NCBI GenBank assembly: GCA_015060065.1
Contig: SUZF01000015.1
Coordinates: 1-54,831, forward strand
Reading direction: 5' to 3'
DNA: 54,831 nucleotides
DNA from: Rikenellaceae bacterium
Lineage (GTDB): Bacteria > Bacteroidota > Bacteroidia > Bacteroidales > Rikenellaceae
Shown piece by piece: positions 17,109 through 25,816 of this stretch. A model generated the notes under the pieces. It was given only the letters and a program-made list of their open reading frames with translations. It ran no database searches and had not been told where the DNA came from. The number at the start of each line of letters is the position of its first letter. Within the stretch, counting starts at the first letter, position 1. A program made the position numbers and the translations under genes.

Positions 17109-17942
17109 ATGGCAAATTATATCGAACTCAATGCAGTGATTGAGGATGCCGATTTGGCAGAGATTGTTGTGGCGGAGTTGGCCGAGTTCCCTTTTGAGAG
17201 TTTTGCGAATGAGCCGTCGCTGTTGAAGGCTTACATTCCGCAGACCGCTATGGCGGATTGTATGGAGCAAGTAAATGCTATGCTCGACCGTTACGGTATC
17301 ACGGAGCGTCGCTACGTGCAGATTGAGTCACAGAATTGGAATGCGTTGTGGGAGAGTAATTTCGAGGAGGTGCTGGTTGCCGACCGTGTGGCTATACGCG
17401 CCCCGTTTCATGCCCCGCATCCCGAACTGGGCGCGCTTGATGTGGTGATTATGCCGAAGATGTCGTTTGGCACGGGACACCACTCGACTACGCGCCTGAT
17501 GGTCGAGATGTTGCTCGGTATGGATGTCGAGGGGCGTCGAGGTCTTGATATGGGCAGTGGTACGGGCGTATTGGCTATCTTGGCAGCAAAACTTGGTGCT
17601 ACGGAGGTCGATGCGGTCGATATTGACGATATGGCAGATGAGAGTTGCCGCGAAAATGCAGTGACAAACGGTGTTGCCGAGAGGGTACGCCCGATTTTGG
17701 GCGACGTGCGCTCGGTAGCGGGGGAGAAGTATGACTTTATCGTGGCGAACATCAACCGCAATATTCTGTTGCGAGATATGCCGGCATACGTTGGCATGCT
17801 CTCCGAGGGTGGAGTGTTGGTGATGAGCGGATTCTTGGAGGAGGATGTCGCTGCAATCACCGAGCGTGCCGAGTCGCTCGGAATGAGGGCAGGTCGTCGC
17901 ATGGGCGATGGCGGCTGGGTGGCTCTCGAATTTTGTAAATAG
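17109..17942 (+). CDS. prmA: Ribosomal protein L11 methyltransferase
   Basis: 277 residues. It methylates ribosomal protein L11 using SAM. An N-terminal substrate-recognition domain (about 1-95) precedes a class I methyltransferase fold with GLDMGSGTGVLAILAAKLG as motif I and IVANINRNIL as the catalytic NxxR-type motif IV; the MSFGTGHHSTTRL segment is diagnostic of PrmA. The start at 17109 (MANYIELNAV) was chosen; the upstream in-frame ATG (16920) lies inside xerD. Confidence 0.95.
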   Translation: MANYIELNAVIEDADLAEIVVAELAEFPFESFANEPSLLKAYIPQTAMADCMEQVNAMLDRYGITERRYVQIESQNWNALWESNFEEVLVADRVAIRAPFHAPHPELGALDVVIMPKMSFGTGHHSTTRLMVEMLLGMDVEGRRGLDMGSGTGVLAILAAKLGATEVDAVDIDDMADESCRENAVTNGVAERVRPILGDVRSVAGEKYDFIVANINRNILLRDMPAYVGMLSEGGVLVMSGFLEEDVAAITERAESLGMRAGRRMGDGGWVALEFCK

Positions 17943-18009
17943 ACCTGTCGAGGGAATCGACCGAATCGAAAATCTTTTGTATGTAAAACAGACTTAATAA
18001 TTCCCGAAG

Positions 18010-18735
18010 ATGAAGTCCTACAAGGCTCGTGGCATAGTCCTCAATACGGTAAAATATGGCGACTCGTCGATGGTGGCGCAGTTGCTGACCGATGTGGGTG
18101 GCCGTTGTAGTTATATGGTGCAGGGTGTGCGCTCCTCGCGAGGACGAGGTTCGAAGGCGGCTCTGCTGCAACCGATGTTTGCGGTCGAGTTTGAGGGGTT
18201 GGAGTCGTCGAAGATGGATATGCACCGTTTCCGCGAGTTGCGTAGCGGTCTGGTGCTGCAAAGTACTCCGTTTGATGTGCGAAAATCGACCATTGCACTC
18301 TTTATGGCAGAGGTTTTGTATCGTCTGGTACGTGAGAGCGAGCCTAATGAGGCACTCTTCGACTTCGTGTGGGGGTCGGTCGAGGCGTTGGATGCAATGG
18401 ATGAAGGTGTGGCGAATTTCCACCTCTGGTTTCTGGCTAATTTGAGCCGATTCCTCGGATTCAGCCCCGCGGGCGAGTATAGTTCGGGGGCGATGTTCGA
18501 TATGAAGGAGGGACGCTTTACGACCATGCCGTCGGGACACTCGGCAGTGATGGATGCTCCGAATGCGGAGATTCTGCGCGACCTGCTCGAATGTGATGTT
18601 CGCTACCTTGCCGAGATAGGTCTGAATCGCCGACAGAGAGTCGAGTTCCTCGATGAGATGATGCGCTATTACGGCTACCATCTCGAAGCGGTAAATACGG
18701 TTCGCTCGATACGTATTTTACAAGAGGTGTTTTGA
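18010..18735 (+). CDS. recO: DNA repair protein RecO
   Basis: 241 residues. RecO works with RecF/RecR to load RecA onto SSB-coated gaps. The N-terminal OB fold includes ARGIVLNTVKYGDSSMVAQLLT, followed by the helical domain. The zinc-finger cysteines found in some RecO proteins are absent, as in E. coli. The next small gene starts on the last base of its stop codon. Confidence 0.9.
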   Translation: MKSYKARGIVLNTVKYGDSSMVAQLLTDVGGRCSYMVQGVRSSRGRGSKAALLQPMFAVEFEGLESSKMDMHRFRELRSGLVLQSTPFDVRKSTIALFMAEVLYRLVRESEPNEALFDFVWGSVEALDAMDEGVANFHLWFLANLSRFLGFSPAGEYSSGAMFDMKEGRFTTMPSGHSAVMDAPNAEILRDLLECDVRYLAEIGLNRRQRVEFLDEMMRYYGYHLEAVNTVRSIRILQEVF

Positions 18736-19115
18736 TGAAAGCGTGGATTGCGATATTGGTTGCGTTGGGGGTCGGTTTTGTGGCATTTGCACAAGAAGAG
18801 AGGGACTCCCTGCGTTATAATATAGACGTGCAGGCGGCGACAGGATTGCCGACCTATCAGGCTCCCGATGGGCAGAGGTGGCATCCGGAGAGTGTAAGCC
18901 ACGAAGGGCAGGGGTCGTTGCCGACGGTGTCGATGTCCTCGTTTGCAAACGGATTACGTAGAGAACTGCCTTCGCGCGTTTTTATAATACTACCCAACAA
19001 TACGTTGGAGGCATGGGGTAGAGTGAATATCTCGAATGGTCAGGCGCAGAATTGGGGGCCATTCCCGAATAGTTACCTCGATGCGCGGACTCTCTCTTTC
19101 CCGGCTCCGAGATAG
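18735..19115 (+). CDS. Small secreted protein of unknown function
   Basis: 126 residues with a clear signal peptide (MKAWIAILVALGVGFVAFAQ, cleavage likely after FAQ). The mature part is Gly/Ser/Asn-rich and has no recognised domain. Its ATG (18735-18737) shares one base with the recO stop, so it is translationally coupled; a TTG three bases earlier is less likely. It may be a short leftover of a longer exported protein. A secreted phosphoesterase follows after 64 bases. Confidence 0.6.
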   Translation: MKAWIAILVALGVGFVAFAQEERDSLRYNIDVQAATGLPTYQAPDGQRWHPESVSHEGQGSLPTVSMSSFANGLRRELPSRVFIILPNNTLEAWGRVNISNGQAQNWGPFPNSYLDARTLSFPAPR

Positions 19116-19179
19116 GAGGGGCGCGAGTGAAGGCCGGCAGTCGGGCAGAAGATGATAAAACAATAAAAGATAACCGAAT

Positions 19180-21066
19180 ATGAAGAAGACCTTGATGATG
19201 ATTGCCGTGGCGATGTTCTCGTTGGCAGCAGTGGCACAGATTCCTGATGGCACGGGCGATATTCCGCATATCGCTCCCGACCAAAAAGATGTAAAGATTG
19301 CTTTTTTGACCGACACACATATCTTCCACCGAGGAGAGAAGACCGACTCTCTGTTGATTCCGGCAATTGCCGAGATAAACTCGTCGGATTGCCACTTTGT
19401 CTTGCTTGGTGGCGACAATGTCTCGACCGGATACGAGAAGGATATCCGTGGTGCATACAAAATCTACAAGAAGATTCGCAAACCGCTATTTGGCATTGTC
19501 GGTAATCACGAGGTTATACGTACCGATAATGGTAATACGGTGCATAAGGAGCTATATGGCTATGACCGTCGTATGGTTTTCCGTGCCGGAGAGTATCTCT
19601 TTGTCGGATTCGATGCTGGCCCTTATAACCGCTCTTCGGCAGGTATGGTGCGTGCCGAGGACCTCGAATGGCTCGAAGAGCAGTTCCGCAAGGCTCGTCC
19701 GGGCGAGAAGATTATCTGCGTGTCGCATATTCCGCTCAACTATGAGGTGGCAAACCACCGCGAGGTGACAGCCCTGTTGCGAAAATATGGCGTGAAGGCG
19801 CAGATATGCGGACATGCACACTCGACGTTGATGCTCAATGTCGATTCGATACCGTGCGTTATGGGCCGTCGCTTCAACTATGTCAAGAAGGGTTGGGGTG
19901 CAGGCTACAATATCATCGAGTTCAAGGATGACTCTATATATCTCTACCAGAAACGCCTCGACCATGCGGCACCGAAACTCTTCGCTACCCAAAAGCAGGG
20001 ATTCTCGCCCGAACTTCTCAAACGTCGGGGTCGTAAGTTGCAAATCGCCCCTAAAACCTATGCCGAGGCCGGTGCGGTTCTCTTCAAAGATTTGCGACCG
20101 GCTGTATATGCACCTGTGATGGTGCGTGGCGGAGCGGCCTATGTCGGACACTCCAACGGCACACTCTATGCCTTCGATACCACGACGGGCGAGGAGCGTT
20201 GGCGTTATGATATGGGCGATATCCTCTGTGCCGAGCCGGTATGGCACGACGGTAAGGTGATATATGTGTCACCTACGGGTCTGTTTACTGCCCTTGATGC
20301 CGCTACGGGTAAGGTCGTATGGACTTTGCAGGCGAAGGGAGCCGTTACGGGCGACCCGGTGGTTGTGGGCGATATGCTCTATTGCAGTTTTGGTGTTGGA
20401 CTTTTCGCGAAGATAAATGCCGCAACGGGAGCCGTTGTTTGGACTGCACGTTCAGGCTCGATGCAGATGCAGTGTGTGCCTGCCGTGGCTGACGGAAAGG
20501 TCGTTGTCAGCACGTGGGAGAACGATGTGCGTTGCTATGATGACAAGAGCGGTAAGCAGTTGTGGCGTTGGTTTTCGGGGGATGATAAGTTTGACTTTGC
20601 TCCGGGTCTGATATTTCCGCAGATTGTCGGAGATAGGGTCTATGTGTCGATAAACTATCAGATTGTGGCTCTTGATTTGAAGAGGGGCGCACTCATCTGG
20701 CGCGATGAGATGTCCAGATATCGTAAATCTATGGGAAAGAGTAGCGATGGAACAATGCTCTTTGTGCAGAGTCCCAATTCCGATATTATCCAGCTGCGAA
20801 CAGATATGGATTGCTTCTCGCCCAAATGGACTGCAACGACTCCGAAGTCGAAAAAGGACCGCAATCCGACCTTGATAAGTTCTGTGAATGGAGTGGTGTA
20901 TAAAGGAACGATGGAGGGTATGGTCATTGCTGTACGCGAGAGTGATGGAGTAACCCTCTGGGAGCATAAGTTCTCGGATGCCGACATCAACAATGTTTGT
21001 GGCGACGAGCAGGGTAATGTGTGGATTCAGTGCCTCGATGGTAAGTTGTTTAAGATTGCACGCTAA
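19180..21066 (+). CDS. Secreted metallophosphoesterase fused to a PQQ-type beta-propeller
   Basis: 628 residues with a signal peptide (MKKTLMMIAVAMFSLAAVAQ). Residues about 37-285 form a calcineurin-like phosphoesterase with all metal motifs: DTH (D45, H47), GGDN (D79, N80), GNHE (N109, H110), SHIPL (H183) and GHAH (H212, H214). Residues about 310-628 form a beta-propeller with PQQ/Trp-docking repeats, such as LYAFDTTTGEERWRYD, TALDAATGKVVWTL and YCFDSP-like repeats of the ALDLKRGALIWRDE type. Propellers of this sort bind ligands or partners, and PQQ cofactor is not implied. It is periplasmic; the substrate (nucleotide, phosphodiester or sugar phosphate) is unknown. Confidence 0.85.
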   Translation: MKKTLMMIAVAMFSLAAVAQIPDGTGDIPHIAPDQKDVKIAFLTDTHIFHRGEKTDSLLIPAIAEINSSDCHFVLLGGDNVSTGYEKDIRGAYKIYKKIRKPLFGIVGNHEVIRTDNGNTVHKELYGYDRRMVFRAGEYLFVGFDAGPYNRSSAGMVRAEDLEWLEEQFRKARPGEKIICVSHIPLNYEVANHREVTALLRKYGVKAQICGHAHSTLMLNVDSIPCVMGRRFNYVKKGWGAGYNIIEFKDDSIYLYQKRLDHAAPKLFATQKQGFSPELLKRRGRKLQIAPKTYAEAGAVLFKDLRPAVYAPVMVRGGAAYVGHSNGTLYAFDTTTGEERWRYDMGDILCAEPVWHDGKVIYVSPTGLFTALDAATGKVVWTLQAKGAVTGDPVVVGDMLYCSFGVGLFAKINAATGAVVWTARSGSMQMQCVPAVADGKVVVSTWENDVRCYDDKSGKQLWRWFSGDDKFDFAPGLIFPQIVGDRVYVSINYQIVALDLKRGALIWRDEMSRYRKSMGKSSDGTMLFVQSPNSDIIQLRTDMDCFSPKWTATTPKSKKDRNPTLISSVNGVVYKGTMEGMVIAVRESDGVTLWEHKFSDADINNVCGDEQGNVWIQCLDGKLFKIAR

Positions 21067-21082
21067 AATTTTGTAGTGAAAA

Positions 21083-21115
21083 TTTGCAAGCATCACGAAA
21101 AAAGCATTAAATTTG
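21083..21115 (+). promoter_or_regulatory. Promoter of hpt-queE-divIC
   Basis: TTTG (21083-21086), 21 bases, then TAAATTTG (21108-21115), about 40 bases ahead of hpt. Confidence 0.65.
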
Positions 21116-21156
21116 TTCCTTAATAAGAAACTGTTCACATAAACCCAAGCAGTGCT

Positions 21157-21705
21157 ATGAACGAAAAAATAAAACTCCATGACCGCACCTTTGAGGTGAT
21201 GATTCCCGCAGCAGAGATTGACGAGGCGGTAGCGAAGGTGGCGATGCGTCTTAACGAGGACTATGCCTCTTGTGAGCAGCCTCCCATCTTTGTCAGTGTG
21301 TTGAGTGGCTCGTTTATGTACCTTGCCGATTTGGTGCGTAAGGTCGATTTTACCAATGAGGTGGCTTTTGTCAAGATTTCATCATACGAAGGAACAGAAT
21401 CGACCGGTTGCATCAAACAGCACCTCGGTATCGACTTCGATATCACAGGGCGAGATATTATCATTGTCGAGGATATTGTCGAGACCGGTACGAGCATCGA
21501 CCACATGGTCAAGTATCTTAAAAATCTCAATCCTCGCAGTGTCGAGGTCTGCACTCTCTTCTTCAAGCCGGATAAGTATCGTTTTGAGCAACCGATAAAG
21601 TACTGCGCTATGGAGATTGGCAACGAGTTTATCGTGGGGTATGGATTGGACTACGACCAGATTGGTCGCAACCTGAAAGATATTTACGTCGTATCTAATG
21701 AATAA
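21157..21705 (+). CDS. hpt: Hypoxanthine phosphoribosyltransferase
   Basis: 182 residues; purine salvage enzyme making IMP (and often GMP) from hypoxanthine/guanine and PRPP. The PRPP loop is IIIVEDIVETGTSIDHM, and the flexible-loop and C-terminal KPDKYRFEQPIKYCA segments fit the family. Its 3' end overlaps queE by 8 bases. Confidence 0.94.
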   Translation: MNEKIKLHDRTFEVMIPAAEIDEAVAKVAMRLNEDYASCEQPPIFVSVLSGSFMYLADLVRKVDFTNEVAFVKISSYEGTESTGCIKQHLGIDFDITGRDIIIVEDIVETGTSIDHMVKYLKNLNPRSVEVCTLFFKPDKYRFEQPIKYCAMEIGNEFIVGYGLDYDQIGRNLKDIYVVSNE

Positions 21706-22321
21706 CGAACTGCTCCGTGGCGGTGAGTTGTTGCCGCTTGTCGAGGATTTTTATACCATTCAGGGTGAGGGCTTCCATGCAGGCAAGCCTGCCTACTTCA
21801 TCCGGCTTGGCGGGTGTGATGTGGGGTGTAGTTGGTGTGATGCCAAATATACCTGGAATCCGCGACTCTATCCACCGGTTGAAATCGGGACTATTGTCGA
21901 GAGGGCTGTGGCGTGTGCGGCACAATCCATTGTGATTACCGGAGGCGAGCCGTTGCTCTATCCGTTAGAGCCTCTGACTGCTCAACTGCGTGAGCGTGGG
22001 TTGAAAATATTTCTCGAAACATCGGGTTCGCATCCATTCAGTGGGGAGTTTGATTGGGTGTGCCTCTCGCCCAAGACGAAGCAACCCCCATTGACAGAGG
22101 CTTACGGGCGTGCCGACGAGTTGAAGGTTATCATCGGCAGTGTTGCCGATTTTGAGTGGGCAGAGCAGTGTGCTACGAAGGTTTCGGAGGAGTGTATGCT
22201 CTTTTTGCAGCCGGAATGGAGTGTTTATGAGGAGATTTTGCCGGCATTGGTTGAGTATGCAAAGGCAAACCCGCGTTGGAATATATCGGTGCAGACTCAC
22301 AAGTTTATGCACATTCCTTAA
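21698..22321 (+). CDS. queE: 7-carboxy-7-deazaguanine synthase QueE
   Basis: 207 residues; radical SAM enzyme of queuosine biosynthesis that forms 7-carboxy-7-deazaguanine. The cluster motif is CDVGCSWC (C40, C44, C47), and the substrate segment FYTIQGEGFHAGKPAYFIRLGGC and ITGGEPLLYP are typical. The start overlaps hpt by 8 bases. No other que genes are nearby. Confidence 0.94.
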   Translation: MNNELLRGGELLPLVEDFYTIQGEGFHAGKPAYFIRLGGCDVGCSWCDAKYTWNPRLYPPVEIGTIVERAVACAAQSIVITGGEPLLYPLEPLTAQLRERGLKIFLETSGSHPFSGEFDWVCLSPKTKQPPLTEAYGRADELKVIIGSVADFEWAEQCATKVSEECMLFLQPEWSVYEEILPALVEYAKANPRWNISVQTHKFMHIP

Positions 22322-22333
22322 TTCAAACAAGAT

Positions 22334-22609
22334 ATGAAGGTTAAACTTGGCGATAGGTTTTGGATTACCATCACCACAGCGATAATTGTCTTTACGTTTG
22401 TCGTTGTGGTGCGCAATCTTGTAACCGTAGTCAAGACCTATCATCGCATAAATCTTTTGGAGCGCGAGAAGGAGATCTACGAAAAGCGCATTGCCGAGGA
22501 TAGTACTCTGCTCGAAAATTTGCAGTATGATGAGTATCTCGAACAATATGCGCGAGAGCATTATCACATGCAGCGTCGAAATGAGGATGTATATATAATC
22601 CCCGAATAA
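22334..22609 (+). CDS. Septum-formation initiator DivIC/FtsB-like protein
   Basis: 91 residues: a short cytoplasmic N-terminus, one membrane helix (about 10-30), then a coiled coil (about 38-70) and LQYDEYLEQYAREHYHMQ, the typical FtsB/DivIC C-terminal signature. It would act with FtsL and FtsQ in the divisome. It is the last gene of the hpt operon and is followed by the 77-bp structured element. Confidence 0.85.
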   Translation: MKVKLGDRFWITITTAIIVFTFVVVVRNLVTVVKTYHRINLLEREKEIYEKRIAEDSTLLENLQYDEYLEQYAREHYHMQRRNEDVYIIPE

Positions 22610-22639
22610 GGTTCAAAATTGAATCTGCGGGTAATTTCT

Positions 22640-22716
22640 GCGTTATACAGGGCAAAGAGGGGTGGTCACATACGTAGTAGTATGCTCCCGTCCCTCTTTG
22701 CCCTGCAAGCCTAAAA
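22640..22716 (+). repeat. 77-bp structured interspersed element, copy A
   Basis: It starts with GCGTTATAC and ends with GCAAGCCTAAAA. A perfect 14-bp outer stem (22648-22661 with 22692-22705) encloses a conserved centre GGTCACATACGT..TAGTATGCTCCC that itself holds a CATAC/GTATG hairpin. Copy B (49865-49941) aligns without gaps over 77 positions; the ends and centre are identical while the arm bases differ but mostly stay paired. It lies 30 bases after the divIC stop. It may be a terminator-like, REP-like or mobile element. Confidence 0.85.
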
Positions 22717-22760
22717 CAAGCCTAAAACAAGCCTAAAACACGCCTAAAACAAGTCTAAAA
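22706..22760 (+). repeat. 11-bp tandem repeat CAAGCCTAAAA x5
   Basis: Five units (the last two with one change each) begin at the right end of the 77-bp element and stop 3 bases before the wzx stop codon. The unit equals the element's terminal sequence. Confidence 0.9.
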
Positions 22761-22762
22761 CT

Positions 22763-24214
22763 CTATTTTGTCAGCATCTTTGCAAGAAGTCCGCGAATCT
22801 CTCTGACGGCTTCGAGGCGGAACAATACAGCAAGAAGGGTATAGACCGCAACTCCAACTCCGATCTCGGCACCGAGACGTGCCACAACCCCAAAGTCACA
22901 CATCGCTTCGCCTACAAATTGTACTGCCGCAACCATCGCGGCTGTAATTATTGTTGTAGGCAGCAGTGTGCGAACCATCTGCCAAACTCCGAGTGCCGAG
23001 TAGCGCATCGAGGCTCCGAAATTTATGGCAAATTCACAGAAGGACATCGCTACCAATCCCCACGCCACAGCCATCACGCTATGAGGTATCGTAACGGCGA
23101 GAATGATGGTCATCAAGGCCTTCTTGGCAATCTCCAATCGCAGAATTATTGCTCCGTTACTTTTGACTTTCAGAATATTGTAGGCAATTATCGCCAATGG
23201 TTGAAACAACCCCGTAAGGCACAGAATCTGCAAGTAAGGCACCGTGGGCATCCACTTCTCGCCCAGCAACAGCGCGAATAAATCCTCTGCTACGGCAGCG
23301 ATTCCCGTCATCACAGGGAAGAGCATAAACGCCACAACCATCAACACTTGCCGATAACTCTCGGCAAACTTTTCGCGCTGGTCGCCAATCTTCGAGAATG
23401 CGGGGTATGTTACGCTCTGCACCGACTGCATAGCCGATGTCAGTGGTAAATCCTTGAACTTTTGAGCCTGATTGAAGAATCCGAGCGTATCGGCAGAGTA
23501 GATTTTGCCGATAAACATCTGCGAGATATTGTTGTAAATCGAGGCTATAAGGTCGGTCGAGAGGAGTCGGAACGAGAAGGGTGCCATCTCGCGCACGGGG
23601 CGCATAGTAAAGCGATGCGAGGGTCGCCAGTCGCTACATATCCAGAGTATTGCAGTCTTGACAGCAAGAGTCGTAACCCTCTGTCCGACAAGACTCCACA
23701 CGCCACACCCCATCAATGCCATAGCGATTGCCACGGCTCCCGCCACTAACGAGGCCGCAAAGGTCGCCTGCGAGAGCAGGCGGAAGCGAAATTCGCGTGT
23801 GAAGATTGTATTTTGAATAACGCAGAGTGCATTTATCGGCAACAGCAGAAACAGTACCGGAGCAATCTCTGCAATCACGGGTAAATCGTAGTACCGCGCC
23901 ACCGCAGGTGCTACGGCTACCAAGACCGCATAAAGCATCACCGCTACCGCCACGTTGAAGGCAAAGACCGAGTGATAATCCTCTGCCGACGGGCTCTCCT
24001 TGCGTATCAGCGTCTGCGAGAATCCGCTATCGACCATAACCAGCGAGAGCGATGTGAAGAATGTGAGAATTGCTATAACTCCGAAATCTTCGGGAACAAG
24101 CAGGCGGGCGACGACGATGCTGACAACCATCTGCAACAACATCGAGCCAACCTTCTCGGCAATGCTCCACGCAACGCCACCGGCAACCTTTTCTTTCAAC
24201 ATCTTCTCGCTCAT
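22763..24214 (-). CDS. Lipopolysaccharide/polysaccharide flippase (MOP superfamily, Wzx/WzxC-like)
   Basis: 483 residues with about 12-14 membrane segments and the N-terminal KVAGGVAWSIAEKVGSMLLQ signature of the polysaccharide-synthase (PST) flippase branch. It would flip undecaprenol-linked oligosaccharide across the inner membrane. No glycosyltransferase cluster adjoins it, so the carried glycan is unknown. It starts 24 bases after aroQ and is the last gene of the ackA-ptb-buk-aroQ run. Confidence 0.85.
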   Translation of the reverse strand: MSEKMLKEKVAGGVAWSIAEKVGSMLLQMVVSIVVARLLVPEDFGVIAILTFFTSLSLVMVDSGFSQTLIRKESPSAEDYHSVFAFNVAVAVMLYAVLVAVAPAVARYYDLPVIAEIAPVLFLLLPINALCVIQNTIFTREFRFRLLSQATFAASLVAGAVAIAMALMGCGVWSLVGQRVTTLAVKTAILWICSDWRPSHRFTMRPVREMAPFSFRLLSTDLIASIYNNISQMFIGKIYSADTLGFFNQAQKFKDLPLTSAMQSVQSVTYPAFSKIGDQREKFAESYRQVLMVVAFMLFPVMTGIAAVAEDLFALLLGEKWMPTVPYLQILCLTGLFQPLAIIAYNILKVKSNGAIILRLEIAKKALMTIILAVTIPHSVMAVAWGLVAMSFCEFAINFGASMRYSALGVWQMVRTLLPTTIITAAMVAAVQFVGEAMCDFGVVARLGAEIGVGVAVYTLLAVLFRLEAVREIRGLLAKMLTK

Positions 24215-24238
24215 CGGGCGGTCGTAAGAGAATGATTG

Positions 24239-24655
24239 TTACTTTTTAAGTGCCTCGATACCGAGTCGGTACGAGTCAAGACCGAAGCCCATAATCGAGC
24301 CGCGACAAACCGGAGCCAGCATCGAGACGTGGCGGAACTCCTCGCGAGCCAAAATCGACGAGATATGCACCTCGACAACCGGAGTCGAAATGGCTGCAAT
24401 GGCATCACGAATCGCTACCGAAGTGTGCGTATAACCTCCGGCATTCATCACAACCCCATCATAGACCCCCACGCTGGCGTGAAGAGCATTTATCAGTTCC
24501 CCCTCGACATTCGACTGCACAAGTTCTATCTCATCTTGCGGATAGCGACTGCGCAGGCTCTCCAAATACTCCTCGAAGGTCTGCGTGCCGTAAATATCCG
24601 TGTCGCGATGACCTTGCAGGTTTAGGTTGGGCCCGTTGAGTATCAATATCTTCAT
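24239..24655 (-). CDS. aroQ: 3-dehydroquinate dehydratase, type II
   Basis: 138 residues; third step of the shikimate pathway. Motifs are LILNGPNLNLQGHR, EGELINALHAS, YTHTSVAIRDA and EVHISSI. Position 82-86, usually NPGAYTHTS, reads NAGGYTHTS, a mild change. The catalytic Tyr near the N-terminus (DIYGT) and His in VEVHIS are present. Confidence 0.93.
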   Translation of the reverse strand: MKILILNGPNLNLQGHRDTDIYGTQTFEEYLESLRSRYPQDEIELVQSNVEGELINALHASVGVYDGVVMNAGGYTHTSVAIRDAIAAISTPVVEVHISSILAREEFRHVSMLAPVCRGSIMGFGLDSYRLGIEALKK

Positions 24656-24679
24656 ATCGTTCTCGTTTTTTTTGAATTT

Positions 24680-25747
24680 CTATTCGTAAATCTTCGCTGT
24701 GCGCTCGCCACGCAGGATAGCCAAACCGCTCTCGGCAAGTGCCAACATCTCATCCTCGCCCGGATAAATCTCCACGGGGGCGATGAACGACACGCGATGT
24801 GCGATGTCGTCGGTAATAACCTCGCTATGTGCCAAGCCTCCCGTGAGAATCACGGCATCGACCTTACCGTCGAGGGCGGCTGCCATCGCTCCGATATTTT
24901 TGGCAATGGAGTAGCACATCGCTTCGAGTACGAGTGACGCCTCCGCATCGCCCTCTGCCGCGCGTGCGCGTACATCAATCATCGAATTGGTGCCGAGCAA
25001 ATCGACCACGCCACCCTTACCGCAGAGCATCTTCTTGACCTCGGCCTTGGTGTATCTGCCCGAAAAGCATAGTTCAACCAACGAACCTGCGGGGAGTGAG
25101 CCTGCGCGTTCCGGAGCAATCGGGCCTTCGCCATCGAGCGCGTTATTCACATCGATAACGCAACCCTTGCGGTGCGCTCCAACCGAAACACCTCCGCCCA
25201 TGTGTGCAACTACAAGATTTAACTCCTCATACGCCTTGCCGACTTCGGCAGCATACCTGCGAGCCACAGCCTTCTGATTCAGCGCATGGAATACCGATAT
25301 GCGTGGCAGAGCCTTTACTCCGCTGACACGTGCCGCAGGTTGCATCTCATCCACCGTCGGAGGGTCGGCAATATACGCCTTCACACCCGCCCTGCGGGCA
25401 ATGGCATCTGCCAGCGGTGCGCCCAGGTTTGATGCGTGTTCCATGGTGGTTGTGCGCAACTCCTCGATAAGAGCCTCCGAAACCTCATAGGCACCTCCTG
25501 TTACAGGCTTTGTAAGACCTCCTCTGCCGACCACAGCCGAGAGAGTGGTTATATCTTCGCCACGCTCTGCCATGGCATCGAGGATAAGACCCAATCGCCA
25601 CTCAAACTGCTCGGCAATACGGCCGAAACGTGCAATCTCCTCTGCCGGATGTCGCAGGGTTTGGCTCCACAACTCGCCCTGTTCGCCATAGAGCGCAATC
25701 TTGGTGGATGTTGAGCCGGGGTTGATGGTTAAAACTTTGTAGTTCAT
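24680..25747 (-). CDS. buk: Butyrate kinase
   Basis: 355 residues of the acetokinase (ASKHA) family. It converts butyryl phosphate and ADP to butyrate and ATP. The N-terminal NPGSTSTKIALY phosphate loop and AHMGGGVSVGAHRKG are characteristic of Buk rather than AckA. The start MNYKVLTINPG at 25747 fits the family; 25783 would add 12 residues through the intergenic hairpin. It follows ptb, the enzyme that supplies its substrate. Confidence 0.93.
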   Translation of the reverse strand: MNYKVLTINPGSTSTKIALYGEQGELWSQTLRHPAEEIARFGRIAEQFEWRLGLILDAMAERGEDITTLSAVVGRGGLTKPVTGGAYEVSEALIEELRTTTMEHASNLGAPLADAIARRAGVKAYIADPPTVDEMQPAARVSGVKALPRISVFHALNQKAVARRYAAEVGKAYEELNLVVAHMGGGVSVGAHRKGCVIDVNNALDGEGPIAPERAGSLPAGSLVELCFSGRYTKAEVKKMLCGKGGVVDLLGTNSMIDVRARAAEGDAEASLVLEAMCYSIAKNIGAMAAALDGKVDAVILTGGLAHSEVITDDIAHRVSFIAPVEIYPGEDEMLALAESGLAILRGERTAKIYE

Positions 25748-25767
25748 TATCTGGTTTTTATAAAATG

Positions 25768-25797
25768 GGGGCTGCCACACCAATACCTGACAGCCCC
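25768..25797 (-). terminator. Intercistronic hairpin between ptb and buk
   Basis: A 7-bp GC-rich stem (GGGGCTG at 25768-25774, CAGCCCC at 25791-25797) with a 16-base loop lies between the ptb stop and buk start. The following minus-strand T-run is short (ATTTTAT), so it is likely only a partial terminator or a processing site. Confidence 0.5.
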
Positions 25798-25816
25798 TTA
25801 ATATCGTTCAAAAAAA

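Noticed and set aside
18732..18737. TTG start for the small secreted protein
   Set aside because: The ATG three bases later gives a better signal peptide start and overlaps the recO stop in the common TGATG arrangement.
22640..22760. Integron attC site or cassette array
   Set aside because: The size and the structure-over-sequence conservation are reminiscent of attC, but the RYYYAAC/GTTRRRY core sites are not matched and no cassette genes or integron integrase are nearby.
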